64,000 bases of DNA from Spirochaetota bacterium (GTDB lineage: Bacteria; Spirochaetota; GWB1-36-13; JAKPDD01): contig JAKPDD010000046.1 in the NCBI GenBank assembly GCA_029552945.1, forward strand, positions 72,366 through 136,365, read 5' to 3'. The notes under the pieces were generated by a model. The model searched no databases. It had not been told where the DNA came from and saw only the letters and a list, made by a program, of their open reading frames with translations. The first letter of the stretch is position 1. The number at the start of each line of letters is the position of its first letter. Position numbers and translations under genes: made by a program. Positions 17,291-26,173 of the stretch are shown one piece after another.

Positions 17291-17320
17291 TTCAAATTTT
17301 TATGTTATTTTATATATAAT
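17291..17320 (+). promoter_or_regulatory. possible promoter of the lipoprotein gene
   Basis: A perfect TATAAT at 17315-17320 is preceded 18 bases upstream by TTCAAA (17291-17296), a four-of-six -35 match. It lies 56 bases in front of the lipoprotein ATG in a 125-base gap that has no other feature. Confidence 0.4.
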
Positions 17321-17376
17321 TTAGAGAATATAGAATATGTATTTATTAATTTAGGCCTTAAATAAGGGGGTAATAG

Positions 17377-18177
17377 ATGAGGTTTATAAAAATATTAGGC
17401 GTGTTTTTTATTATACTTTTTGTTTTATCGGCCTGTAATCTTAAGGATTATGCTAGTGTAAAAATAGCTCTTGATACAGGCATTACTGTGGGTAATGCAA
17501 GGCATGTTTATATAAGGGTTTTTGATTCTGATTTCAATCTTTTAGGAAGGAACTATAATGATTCTAATGGTTATGCTATAATTTCAGCGGGATCATCTGG
17601 TAAGGTTATAAATATTGTGAATTTTGATAGTAATTATTATCCTATAAATACTGATGCTGAGTTTAAAGAAGGAAATTATATAGTTCATATAGCTATTAAT
17701 GATAATGGAGACTTATCTGGCTCAAAGGCTAATTTTGAGATTGGAGAAAAAGTCTGTTTAAAAAGCTTCAACATAAAAACTCTTAATGATATTACTGTAA
17801 ATATTGGTCCTTCTGATCTTTTTAATTCTGTTTCCCCAGATACAGTTAATCTTACATCCACTGATTCTATTTCTGGCCCAAAGGATGCTTATTGTATTTG
17901 GTTGCCTTCTGGAATATATCCTCTTTCAGGTTATTTTCAGCCTTATCAACAACTTTCTGTAAGTTCAGGTACTTTTAATGGCACAACTGGAACTGTTAAC
18001 TCAAAATATGGCACATGGTTTGGTCTTGTCCCAAATATTCAATACTCAATATACTGTTTTGTTGATGTTAATGCTGATGGATTTATAAGTTATAATCTTG
18101 ATTATGAGGGAGGGGTGACAGAGACAGGTGGTAATGGCTCGACTCATACAATAAATGTTCAAAAGGTTATTCACTAA
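17377..18177 (+). CDS. predicted lipoprotein of unknown function
   Basis: 266 residues. The N terminus is a lipoprotein signal with lipobox LSAC (17-20), so Cys20 should be lipidated. The mature part is rich in Ser, Asn, Gly, Asp and aromatics, with beta-rich segments, and includes VRVF-like strands near residue 50 and DVNADGF near the C terminus, which resembles the dockerin/EF-hand type DxNxDG calcium loop. I do not recognise a family. It is probably anchored in the outer membrane or at the surface. Monocistronic, with AAGGGGG upstream of the ATG; it converges with the ABC ATPase gene. Confidence 0.7.
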   Translation: MRFIKILGVFFIILFVLSACNLKDYASVKIALDTGITVGNARHVYIRVFDSDFNLLGRNYNDSNGYAIISAGSSGKVINIVNFDSNYYPINTDAEFKEGNYIVHIAINDNGDLSGSKANFEIGEKVCLKSFNIKTLNDITVNIGPSDLFNSVSPDTVNLTSTDSISGPKDAYCIWLPSGIYPLSGYFQPYQQLSVSSGTFNGTTGTVNSKYGTWFGLVPNIQYSIYCFVDVNADGFISYNLDYEGGVTETGGNGSTHTINVQKVIH

Positions 18178-18235
18178 TTAAATTTCTTTATCAAATTAAA
18201 GACATGGTATTAGTTATGATATTGTTTTAGATTTT

Positions 18236-19000
18236 TTATTTTAGAAGACTTAGAGTCTGTTTATCTATATCTATCTCTTTTGATATTTTTATACTTGATA
18301 AAAACTCTTTTATCTCTTTATTATCTGAATATTTTAATTCGTATGGTTCACCCTCATATTTTATTGTTTTATTTATAAGTAACCCAACCCTGTCAACTAC
18401 ATTAAATATAAGGTCATTGTCATTTGATACAAGGAATATTGGTTTGTTTGAATCTTTGTAATCTTCAATTATGTCTATCATAACACTTTTTGTGTGTCTG
18501 TCAATAAGTGCTGTCGGCTCATCAAGTATTAATATATCTGGATCATTAATTACAGCCCTTGCAAAAGCACCGAGCTTTTTTTCACCAAGTGAAAGGTATG
18601 GAGGTGTTACGTCTTTTTTATCTATAAGGTCAAACTTTTTTAAAAAATACTCAACCTTATCTTTCATTTCTTTTTCTTTACTTTTTTCTGGGTTGTGATA
18701 TTTTAGTACAAGTTCTATATTTTCAAATAAAGTTAAGTTACTTATCAATGCTGAGTTTTGAAATAGAAATCCAATTCTTTCCATTATTTTTATCTTTTTT
18801 GTTCTTTTCAAATTATAAATGTTTATATTATTAAAATAGACATTACCAGAGGTAGGTTTCAATAGGCCACATGCTATATTTAATATCAATGACTTCCCAC
18901 TCCCATTTTTACCAATTATACAATATGTTTCTTCTCTTAATATTGATATATTTATGTTTTCTATTATATTCTGGAAATATATATTTTCTAGTTTAAGCAC
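18236..19000 (-). CDS. ABC transporter ATP-binding protein with atypical signature (MlaF-like)
   Basis: 254 residues, one ABC ATPase domain: Walker A GKNGSGKS (30-37), Q-loop Gln81, Walker B ILILDEP (156-162). The signature motif reads LSLGE (136-140) instead of LSGGQ, and the H-loop histidine is asparagine (Asn193, in VSNDND), so hydrolysis may be weak or unusual. The FQNSALISNLTLFENI stretch resembles the MlaF lipid-transport ATPase. No permease or MCE gene is adjacent; its partner in the operon is the membrane protein upstream, which it overlaps by 8 bases. The substrate is unknown. Confidence 0.75.
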   Translation of the reverse strand: MLKLENIYFQNIIENINISILREETYCIIGKNGSGKSLILNIACGLLKPTSGNVYFNNINIYNLKRTKKIKIMERIGFLFQNSALISNLTLFENIELVLKYHNPEKSKEKEMKDKVEYFLKKFDLIDKKDVTPPYLSLGEKKLGAFARAVINDPDILILDEPTALIDRHTKSVMIDIIEDYKDSNKPIFLVSNDNDLIFNVVDRVGLLINKTIKYEGEPYELKYSDNKEIKEFLSSIKISKEIDIDKQTLSLLK

Positions 19001-19973
19001 TTTTTTCCTCTTCTATAATTTTAAGGCTAAGATGGTATTTTAACATATAGAAGCCGCCAATTATTAGTCCCGGCAGTACTGTTATTAAGTGAAATATTAA
19101 TGTTATTGATATTGCTGTGTTAATATTAATATTTAAAAAATTACCAAATCCCTGTTTTCCTGCTATCTCAAACATACCTAAATCACCTGGTCCACTTGGG
19201 ATCATTATACCCATATTTATTATTAAAAGTGGTACAATTGATTTTATGAATATATCTTCAATGTTTATACTGAACGCTTTTAATATATAAACTATTGCAA
19301 GATTTTCTATTAACCATATTATTATGGATAAACTTAATGTATATAAAAACTTTTTTAAGTTTCCAAAAGTATGAGAACCATCTATTATCTTGTTTGCTAT
19401 TTTTCTTATTTTAAGATTTAGGTTTGATAATTTTTTATCGCTCTTTATATTCAATTTTATAACTTTTAAGAGATAGAATATTATAAAAAATATTATAAGT
19501 ATTAACATAAGAATCTTGGCAGTGTCTTTTAGAAAAGAGTTTTCTATATTAATAGAGGTAGTTAAGACTATGAATATAAATATTAAAGATAGCCCATCAA
19601 GTATTTTTTCCGCTAATACAGTACCTAAAAGATAAGAAGTTGATATATTTGACTTTGAGTTTAGAAAATAGATTCTTATTAATTCACCTATTCTAAAAGG
19701 CACAATATTATGTATAAAATAACCTATCATCATGGATTCATAAACATTTTTAAATTTTACATCATGTCTTATTAATAAAAACCATCTTATAGCTCTTGTA
19801 AAAAATACTAATACCATAATTATTATTGATATAAAAAAATAAAATATGTTTATTTTTGATATTTCTTCGATTACTTTTGATATATTTGCTTCTTTAAGTG
19901 TAAAAGCTATTAAAATCATACTTAATATTATTGCTAATATTTTTATGTATTTTTTGTTTATTTTTCCCCCCAA
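18993..19973 (-). CDS. UPF0104 / LPG-synthase-TM type integral membrane protein
   Basis: 326 residues with about eight hydrophobic helices. FTRAIRWFLLIRHD, FIHNIVPFRIGELIRIYFL, and IPSGPGDLGMFE are the conserved blocks of the flippase-like domain shared by MprF (lysyl-phosphatidylglycerol) and related lipid proteins. It lacks the C-terminal aminoacyl transferase of MprF, so only a flippase-like role in lipid or glycan handling is likely. The called start is TTG (19971-19973), part of TTGGGGGG; an ATA at 19959-19961, four bases after the G-run, would fit the family's usual N terminus better, so the true start is unclear. Confidence 0.8.
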   Translation of the reverse strand: MGGKINKKYIKILAIILSMILIAFTLKEANISKVIEEISKINIFYFFISIIIMVLVFFTRAIRWFLLIRHDVKFKNVYESMMIGYFIHNIVPFRIGELIRIYFLNSKSNISTSYLLGTVLAEKILDGLSLIFIFIVLTTSINIENSFLKDTAKILMLILIIFFIIFYLLKVIKLNIKSDKKLSNLNLKIRKIANKIIDGSHTFGNLKKFLYTLSLSIIIWLIENLAIVYILKAFSINIEDIFIKSIVPLLIINMGIMIPSGPGDLGMFEIAGKQGFGNFLNININTAISITLIFHLITVLPGLIIGGFYMLKYHLSLKIIEEEKSA

Positions 19974-20058
19974 AAATTATAATTCCCTTTTTAAGGGTTT
20001 AAAAAAATTTAAGAAATAATTTTTAAAAATATTAATTTTTTAATATTAAAATAATATT

Positions 20059-20064
20059 AAGAGG
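20059..20064 (+). promoter_or_regulatory. ribosome binding site that points to an ATA start codon
   Basis: AAGAGG sits 7 bases upstream of ATA at 20072-20074. The same TAAGAGGTTA context is used 5 bases upstream of the ATG of the lolA gene at 23208. It supports initiation near 20072 rather than at the first ATG (20162). Confidence 0.5.
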
Positions 20065-20071
20065 TTATACT

Positions 20072-23000
20072 ATAAATAACTTTAAACTTGACTTTATTTT
20101 ACCTCGTAGGGAAGAGAAAATTATTGAAAATCTTTTAAATTTAGGTGACTCTTTCTGTCTTATGATACAGGGGGCCTCAGGCTGTGGAAAAACAACACTT
20201 GTTAATAAATTGGAAAAGTTAAATAGTAATTTTAGAATTTTTAAATATAAAATGGCTGTTGCATTAAAAAACATACCTTTTGCACCTTTTATTTCGCTTG
20301 TAAACTCTTTTTCTGATTTTAGAAAGTTTAATTATAATTTTTCCATAAAAGATATAAATGAACTTGAGACTAATAAAAAAATATTTTTTGAAAATATTAA
20401 GTCTGTAGTGAAAAATATTCTTGAGAAAGATCGTCTTATGATAATACTTGAGGATTTTCAGTACATTGATTCAGATAGTCTTGAGGTTCTATTATTTTTA
20501 TTAAACTCTACTGATATTATAGATAAAAAACTTATGATAATACTTACATCAGATTATAATGTTAACTATGACAGTGTTTACTTTAGAGAACTTTTAAAAT
20601 TAAGTTTTTTTTACACAATAGAGCTCTCTTCGCTTGATATGAATGAAACTATATCTCTTATTAATGGTATATTAAATATAGATTATAATATATCTGATAA
20701 ATTTTATGAAAAAATTTTCTTTTATTCTAATGGGAATCCACTGTTTATTAAAAGTCTTATAAGGAACCTTATTGATTATGGTGTTATATATAGAGATGAT
20801 GAAGAGATAAAGATAAAATTTGATAGGTTTTATAATTTTGATTTTTCTGATGATATATATCAATTAATAGTTAATAAGATAGATTTTCTTGATGAAAAGA
20901 CTAAAAAAATTCTTGAAATAGCATCTGTTATTACACCTGAAACTATTTTTGATTTTAACATTTTAAAAAAAGTTGCGAAAGTATTGAGTTATGATTTTGA
21001 ATTTTTACCGGCTTTAAAGGAAGCAATTAAAGATGGTTTGATTGAGCAACAGGATAATGTTTATTTTAATTTTACTCATATAAAAATAAAGGAGGTTTTT
21101 TATAATTCATTAGATGAGCAGTATAGGATAGAACTTCATAATATAATAGCAGGTGTATTAGAAGACAATAAAAATGATATTTACAGTGTCTGTTATCACT
21201 ATAATCGTTCTGGTAATATTCAGAAATGTATAAAGTATAACAGATTATGTTATGAAGAATCTGTTAAAAACTTTTCTCTTTTTAATGCTTCCTATTTTAT
21301 ATCCAGGATTATTGAAATTAAGATATCAAATAGTATTATTGATGACTATTTTTTTGAAGAGGTATTGATATTTTCAAAACTAAGTTATTCTTCAGGTAAA
21401 TTAAGGGAAGCTATAGAATTTTTAAACAAAGCATTAGATTTTACTAACAAACCAGAACTTCTTATTGAGCTTTTTATAGAAAAGGGAAACTGTTTCTATT
21501 TTCTTAATGAAATGAGTACTGCCATATCTTTTTATAATAAAGCTTTTGAAATAGCAGACAAAAATAACATAAAAATAAACACATCTTACCCTTATGCTAT
21601 AATAGGGTCATTTTATTATTTTACTTACCAGCTTGATAAGGCTTACTTTTTTCTTAATAATGCATTGAATTATATAGAGACTGCTAATACTGAGACAAAA
21701 ATAAGAATATATGGTATAAAGGTTGCTGTTACTTTACTTATGGGTAGGTTTGAAGAGTCATATGAGTCTTTAGTTAAACTTGAATCTATTTTTGATTTGA
21801 CTTCCAATCCTTTTCTCTTATCATTAGCATATCATTATGCTTCTGTTTATTATGTCTTTTCAAGAAAAGATATGGATAAAGGAATTTTTTATAGTATAAC
21901 TGCTGAAAAAGTAGCAAGAGAGGTAGAAAATGAACTTATAATATATGCATCTTATGCACCAAGGGCTATAGGTTATTTTTATAAAAAAGAGTATGAAAAA
22001 GCACTTGATTGTATTGAAAAAGGTTTATTGCTTTCTAAAAAGTACAATATATATATAGGACTTAATATATTTTATGCTTATAAGGTTAATACTCTTTTGT
22101 ATCAATCCAAATTTGAAGAAGCATATGAACTTGCAACAGAAATTATTGAAAATAGAGTTGTTCCAGAAAACATGTGTAAGATATTTTTTATGAGGGCAAG
22201 GGCTATCTATTTTTATGTAAATTCAAATATAGAGGATGCTTTAAAAGAGTTAGATAAGGCTATTGAGATTGCTAAATCTAATTCTATAAATACTTTTTTA
22301 ATTGTACTTCTTAATGATAAAAAATTTATACTTGAGAAAAGCAGGGGTGATTTTAAAGATATATTAAAGTTATTAAATACAGAATATTCTAATGATAATT
22401 ATCTTCCATTTTTTGAAGAGTCCAGTATACTTCATATGAATATATTAAATATTAAAACACTAAAAAAAGATAAAAGTTTAAAGAATGTTTTAACTGATAA
22501 AAATATATTGTCAATTTTTGTTGCAATAAACAATCTATACAAATGGAATAACTATGATTCTGAGTTTATTATAATCAGTATACTTGAAAAAATACTTGAA
22601 CTTACTGATTCATATTATATAGCTTTAAGAATAAATGATAAAGATTATGAAAAATCAACAAAAGAAAAAGAGATAACTATTGATCTTATACCACATGCAT
22701 TTTTATTAAGAGTAAGTAGTTCTAAAAATTATATTTCTACAAATGTTATACTTAAAAATACAAAGAAAATAGAAAATGTTGTTTTTTTCCCTATAATAAT
22801 GAGTAACACTAATATTGGTTTTATAATTATTGTTTTTAAACAAAAAAGGGATGAAGATTATCTAGAAAAGATTTCTATTATTATTGATACTTTATCATTT
22901 TATTTCTTTAATGCTTCCAATAAGTTTGTTAAAAAGTCTGATATTTTCCAAAAATATGAAATTACTGATAGAGAAAAAGAGATTGTTGAATATGTACTTA

Positions 23001-23134
23001 AAGGTTTTAAAAATAAAGAGATAGCAAAAAAGCTTCATATATCAGAAATGACAGTAAAAATTCATATACATAATATATTTGATAAAATTGGGGTAAGAAA
23101 CAGAGTTGAACTTGTCAAAATGTTTAATGGATAG
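20072..23134 (+). CDS. LuxR/MalT-like large ATPase regulator (AAA/NACHT-like, TPR, GAF-like, HTH)
   Basis: About 1020 residues if begun at ATA (20072). Order of parts: ATPase with Walker A QGASGCGKTT, Walker B MIILEDFQYID; a winged-helix-like segment; TPR repeats across the middle; a degenerate GAF-like region; and a C-terminal LuxR helix-turn-helix (TDREKEIVEYVLKGFKNKEI, then MTVKIHIHNIFDKIGVRNR). Such proteins are signal-dependent activators. The first ATG, 20162, lies inside the N-terminal beta strand just before the P-loop, and no ATG, GTG or TTG occurs between the last in-frame stop (20033-20035) and that ATG, while the 30 extra codons (FILPRREEKIIENLLNLG) look like normal family N-terminal sequence. 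Confidence 0.85.
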   Translation: MNNFKLDFILPRREEKIIENLLNLGDSFCLMIQGASGCGKTTLVNKLEKLNSNFRIFKYKMAVALKNIPFAPFISLVNSFSDFRKFNYNFSIKDINELETNKKIFFENIKSVVKNILEKDRLMIILEDFQYIDSDSLEVLLFLLNSTDIIDKKLMIILTSDYNVNYDSVYFRELLKLSFFYTIELSSLDMNETISLINGILNIDYNISDKFYEKIFFYSNGNPLFIKSLIRNLIDYGVIYRDDEEIKIKFDRFYNFDFSDDIYQLIVNKIDFLDEKTKKILEIASVITPETIFDFNILKKVAKVLSYDFEFLPALKEAIKDGLIEQQDNVYFNFTHIKIKEVFYNSLDEQYRIELHNIIAGVLEDNKNDIYSVCYHYNRSGNIQKCIKYNRLCYEESVKNFSLFNASYFISRIIEIKISNSIIDDYFFEEVLIFSKLSYSSGKLREAIEFLNKALDFTNKPELLIELFIEKGNCFYFLNEMSTAISFYNKAFEIADKNNIKINTSYPYAIIGSFYYFTYQLDKAYFFLNNALNYIETANTETKIRIYGIKVAVTLLMGRFEESYESLVKLESIFDLTSNPFLLSLAYHYASVYYVFSRKDMDKGIFYSITAEKVAREVENELIIYASYAPRAIGYFYKKEYEKALDCIEKGLLLSKKYNIYIGLNIFYAYKVNTLLYQSKFEEAYELATEIIENRVVPENMCKIFFMRARAIYFYVNSNIEDALKELDKAIEIAKSNSINTFLIVLLNDKKFILEKSRGDFKDILKLLNTEYSNDNYLPFFEESSILHMNILNIKTLKKDKSLKNVLTDKNILSIFVAINNLYKWNNYDSEFIIISILEKILELTDSYYIALRINDKDYEKSTKEKEITIDLIPHAFLLRVSSSKNYISTNVILKNTKKIENVVFFPIIMSNTNIGFIIIVFKQKRDEDYLEKISIIIDTLSFYFFNASNKFVKKSDIFQKYEITDREKEIVEYVLKGFKNKEIAKKLHISEMTVKIHIHNIFDKIGVRNRVELVKMFNG

Positions 23135-23207
23135 TTATTTTTTTCCTTGAATTCAAATTTTAAAATTTTATTTTATAAATTTTATATAATTTTTCTAAGA
23201 GGTTAGT

Positions 23208-23864
23208 ATGAAAAAAATAATTTTTTTTACTGTTATTTTACCATTATTTATTTTTGGGAACGATATATTAAAAATATCAAATATTCTGTCAAAAATAGAT
23301 GACTATAATAAAAATAAATCTTTTAAAGGTTATATATCTCTGACTGTTGATAATGTAAACAGAAAGGGTTATTTTATATATCAATATCCTGATAAACTTA
23401 AAATATATTTTGGTCCTGAATCAGTTAAAGATGAAGACAAAGATAAGTATTCTTTTATTGTAACTAATGGAGAGATTTTGTGGGTTTATCTTCCCCAATA
23501 TATGGTTCTTATTGAACAGGTTATTCCTGAATATTTTAAGAGGGTTGGTTTTATCCAAGGTGATATAAAAAAACTTGTTTTGGGTTATAATAAAATAGAC
23601 TTGAAATATGAAAAAGATATTTATATATTATCTATTGAGGAACCTAAAGTTAATTCTCCATTTTATAAAGTTATTTTCAATATTACCTCAGAGGGTCTTA
23701 TAATTAGAGCTTATTATACTATTAAAACAGATAATAGATTCATAAATATATCGATTGAAAAATATAATATTAAACCTTATGAACCAGAACAGAACGATTT
23801 TGTAGTAAAACCTACCGGTGATATGCAGGTTTTAAGAAATGTGCTTTTCTCTTATAAAAAATAA
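23208..23864 (+). CDS. outer-membrane lipoprotein carrier LolA-like protein
   Basis: 218 residues with a signal peptide (about 1-17). The pattern of the mature part is LolA-like: a first helix, FKGYISLTVDNVNRKGYFIY strands, YPDKLKIYFGPE, ILWVYLPQYMVLI and a C-terminal run of strands. LolA takes lipoproteins from the inner membrane across the periplasm. AAGAGG precedes the ATG. rodZ follows after 14 bases, so it heads an envelope operon. A different LolA-like protein accompanies the RND exporter at 10973. Confidence 0.8.
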   Translation: MKKIIFFTVILPLFIFGNDILKISNILSKIDDYNKNKSFKGYISLTVDNVNRKGYFIYQYPDKLKIYFGPESVKDEDKDKYSFIVTNGEILWVYLPQYMVLIEQVIPEYFKRVGFIQGDIKKLVLGYNKIDLKYEKDIYILSIEEPKVNSPFYKVIFNITSEGLIIRAYYTIKTDNRFINISIEKYNIKPYEPEQNDFVVKPTGDMQVLRNVLFSYKK

Positions 23865-23878
23865 AGAAGGAGCAATAT

Positions 23879-24943
23879 ATGGCAAAGGAGGACTTTAAAA
23901 CTGTAGGTGCTATTTTAAAGTCAAAAAGAGAAGAAAAAAATTATTCTATTTCTGAAGTTTCTAAATTGACTAATATTCCAGAAAAACATATAATTGCTCT
24001 TGAAAAAAATGACTTTGAAAAATTACCTGCTCAAATCCATGTTAAAGGCTTTATAAGATTATATGCGGATTTTTTAGGAATAGATCAAAATTATATAATT
24101 GACCTACTTAATTTCCAGCTTAAAATGGAAGAAAAACCACCATTAAATGAGATTGCGTCTATTGTTAAAAATGATTCTTCTATAAATAGGAATAAGAAAT
24201 TAATAATTATTAGTGGATTTATAGTTATAACAATTATTTTTGTTATATTTATTATGTTTAATAAAGGGTCTACTATTGAAACAAGAAACTCTGATATAAA
24301 TACTACTGATGTTAATAAGGTATTTGACGAAGAACAACGCGAAATTCTTGTTGAAAAGGGAGAATTATTTAAAATAAAGTTTAAGGAAAAAGAGATCTCT
24401 ATCAAGTTAAATGAAATTTCTGAGAGTATAGTAAGTATATATTTTATTGGTGATAACAGAAATATTATTCTTAAAGTTAACGAATATCTTTTTTATGATG
24501 TTGATAATGATACATTTTTTGACTTGGGTATTTATATAAAAAATATTGATGATAATAGAGTAAGGTTAGGAGTAGATTATATTAATGAAAAAAGATTAGT
24601 TAAGGAAAACTTTTCAGTAGGGATAAAAAAAGAGACTAATCTTGTTTCTTCAAGTATAAAGTTAAAAATTCTCAATAAATCTAATACTAAAGTCTTTCTT
24701 TTTATTGATTCAGAAAATGGGGTAAATGAAACTGAATTAACAGAACAGATTGAGATTGACCTTATTAAAGATTCAAAACTTTCTGTATCCAGAATTGGGT
24801 TCTCTAACATCAGTCAGGTGGACTTGTTTTTAAATAATGAAAAACTTGTTTTTAGTGTGATCCCTGGTTCAATAGGTTATATTGAGTTCAAGTTGCAAGA
24901 TGTTAATAATGAAACTAGGCTGGTTTGGAGAGTCAATAGTTAA
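23879..24943 (+). CDS. rodZ: RodZ-like cytoskeletal/cell-shape protein
   Basis: 354 residues. A Cro/Xre-type helix-turn-helix (about 8-70, ILKSKREEKNYSISEVSKLT ... VKGFIRLYADFLG) is followed by one TM helix (about 107-127) and a periplasmic domain of about 220 residues, the RodZ layout. RodZ links MreB filaments to the elongation machinery. HVKGFIRLYADFLGID is the standard family block. Its stop codon is directly followed by the rimO ATG. No mreB gene is in the window. Confidence 0.85.
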   Translation: MAKEDFKTVGAILKSKREEKNYSISEVSKLTNIPEKHIIALEKNDFEKLPAQIHVKGFIRLYADFLGIDQNYIIDLLNFQLKMEEKPPLNEIASIVKNDSSINRNKKLIIISGFIVITIIFVIFIMFNKGSTIETRNSDINTTDVNKVFDEEQREILVEKGELFKIKFKEKEISIKLNEISESIVSIYFIGDNRNIILKVNEYLFYDVDNDTFFDLGIYIKNIDDNRVRLGVDYINEKRLVKENFSVGIKKETNLVSSSIKLKILNKSNTKVFLFIDSENGVNETELTEQIEIDLIKDSKLSVSRIGFSNISQVDLFLNNEKLVFSVIPGSIGYIEFKLQDVNNETRLVWRVNS

Positions 24944-26173
24944 ATGCAAAAAGAAAAGATATATTGTCTTAGTTTAGGGTGTCCAAAAAATATTGTTGAT
25001 AGTGAAAAGATTTTAGCAAAGTATTTTAAAGAATATAATATAGTGAAAGACCCTGAAGAAGCAACAGCAATATTTATAAACACTTGTTCTTTTATTTATG
25101 ATGCTAAAGATGAATCTGTAAATGCTATTTTAGAATCAATTGAACTTAATAAAAAGGTTTTTGTTTCAGGCTGTCTTATTGAACAGCATTATTCTGAAAT
25201 AAATGAAAATATTAAAGGGATTAATATTATTAAAGATGATATTTTGAATTTTGAAGATAGAGTTTTATATTTTAATGAATATACAAACTATATAAAAGTT
25301 TCTGAGGGTTGCAATAGAACTTGTAGTTTCTGTACTATACCGTCTTTTAAAGGTAGTTATAGAAGTAGATATATTGAAGATATTGTTAAAGAGGCTAGTT
25401 TTATTAAAAAGAGTAGACCTCAAACAAAAGAGTTAATACTTGTAAGTCAAGATACTTCCTATTATGGTATAGATATATATAATAGGCCTATGTTACCAAG
25501 GCTGCTTTATGAACTGTCTGATGTTGGTTTTGATTGGATAAGAGTAATGTATCTTTATCCTCAAACAGTTTCTGATGATTTAATAATGGCTATAAAAAAC
25601 TTACCTAATTTGGTAAAATACATAGATATTCCACTGCAACACCTTAGTAATAGTGTATTAAAACGAATGAATAGGTGGGGTAATTTTGAGGATTATTATA
25701 ACCTTATAAATAACATAAGAGAAACTATACCGGAAGTTTCTATAAGAAGTGCTTTTATTATTGGTTATCCTGGTGAATCTGAAAAAGAGTTTGAAGAGCT
25801 TTATAATGGCCTTGAAAAACTAAAGCTTGATAGAGTTGGCTTTTTTAAATATTCTGATGAAGATGGTACAGTATCTTATTCCCAAAGGCCAAAGATAAGT
25901 AAGAAACTAAAGGATGATAGACTTAAGATTGTTAGTGAATTACAAGAAAATATAAGTTTTGAGGTCTTAAAAAAGCGTGTTGGTAAAAAACTTAATGTTA
26001 TTATTGAAGAGTTTGATGGAAATGACTATATAGGCAGGTCAGAATATGATGCACCTGAAATTGATGGACTGGTTTATTTTAAATCAAAAAAAAGGCTTAA
26101 TATAGGCAATATTTATCCTGTTTTTATAGAAAGTTCTGATTATCATGATATTTATGGAGTTTATGCTGAATGA
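24944..26173 (+). CDS. rimO: ribosomal protein S12 methylthiotransferase
   Basis: 409 residues. Three domains are visible: N-terminal methylthiotransferase part with Cys13, Cys48 and Cys77 for the second Fe-S cluster (SLGCPKNIVDSE is RimO-specific); radical SAM core with CNRTCSFC (Cys123, 127, 130); C-terminal TRAM-like part. RimO adds a methylthio group to an aspartate of ribosomal protein S12. LGCPKNxVDSE separates it from the tRNA enzyme MiaB. Starts immediately after rodZ, and overlaps pgsA by 4 bases. Confidence 0.95.
   Translation: MQKEKIYCLSLGCPKNIVDSEKILAKYFKEYNIVKDPEEATAIFINTCSFIYDAKDESVNAILESIELNKKVFVSGCLIEQHYSEINENIKGINIIKDDILNFEDRVLYFNEYTNYIKVSEGCNRTCSFCTIPSFKGSYRSRYIEDIVKEASFIKKSRPQTKELILVSQDTSYYGIDIYNRPMLPRLLYELSDVGFDWIRVMYLYPQTVSDDLIMAIKNLPNLVKYIDIPLQHLSNSVLKRMNRWGNFEDYYNLINNIRETIPEVSIRSAFIIGYPGESEKEFEELYNGLEKLKLDRVGFFKYSDEDGTVSYSQRPKISKKLKDDRLKIVSELQENISFEVLKKRVGKKLNVIIEEFDGNDYIGRSEYDAPEIDGLVYFKSKKRLNIGNIYPVFIESSDYHDIYGVYAE

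Noticed and set aside
23879-24943. Simple Xre-type transcription regulator
   Set aside because: The TM helix and large periplasmic part after the HTH fit RodZ instead.
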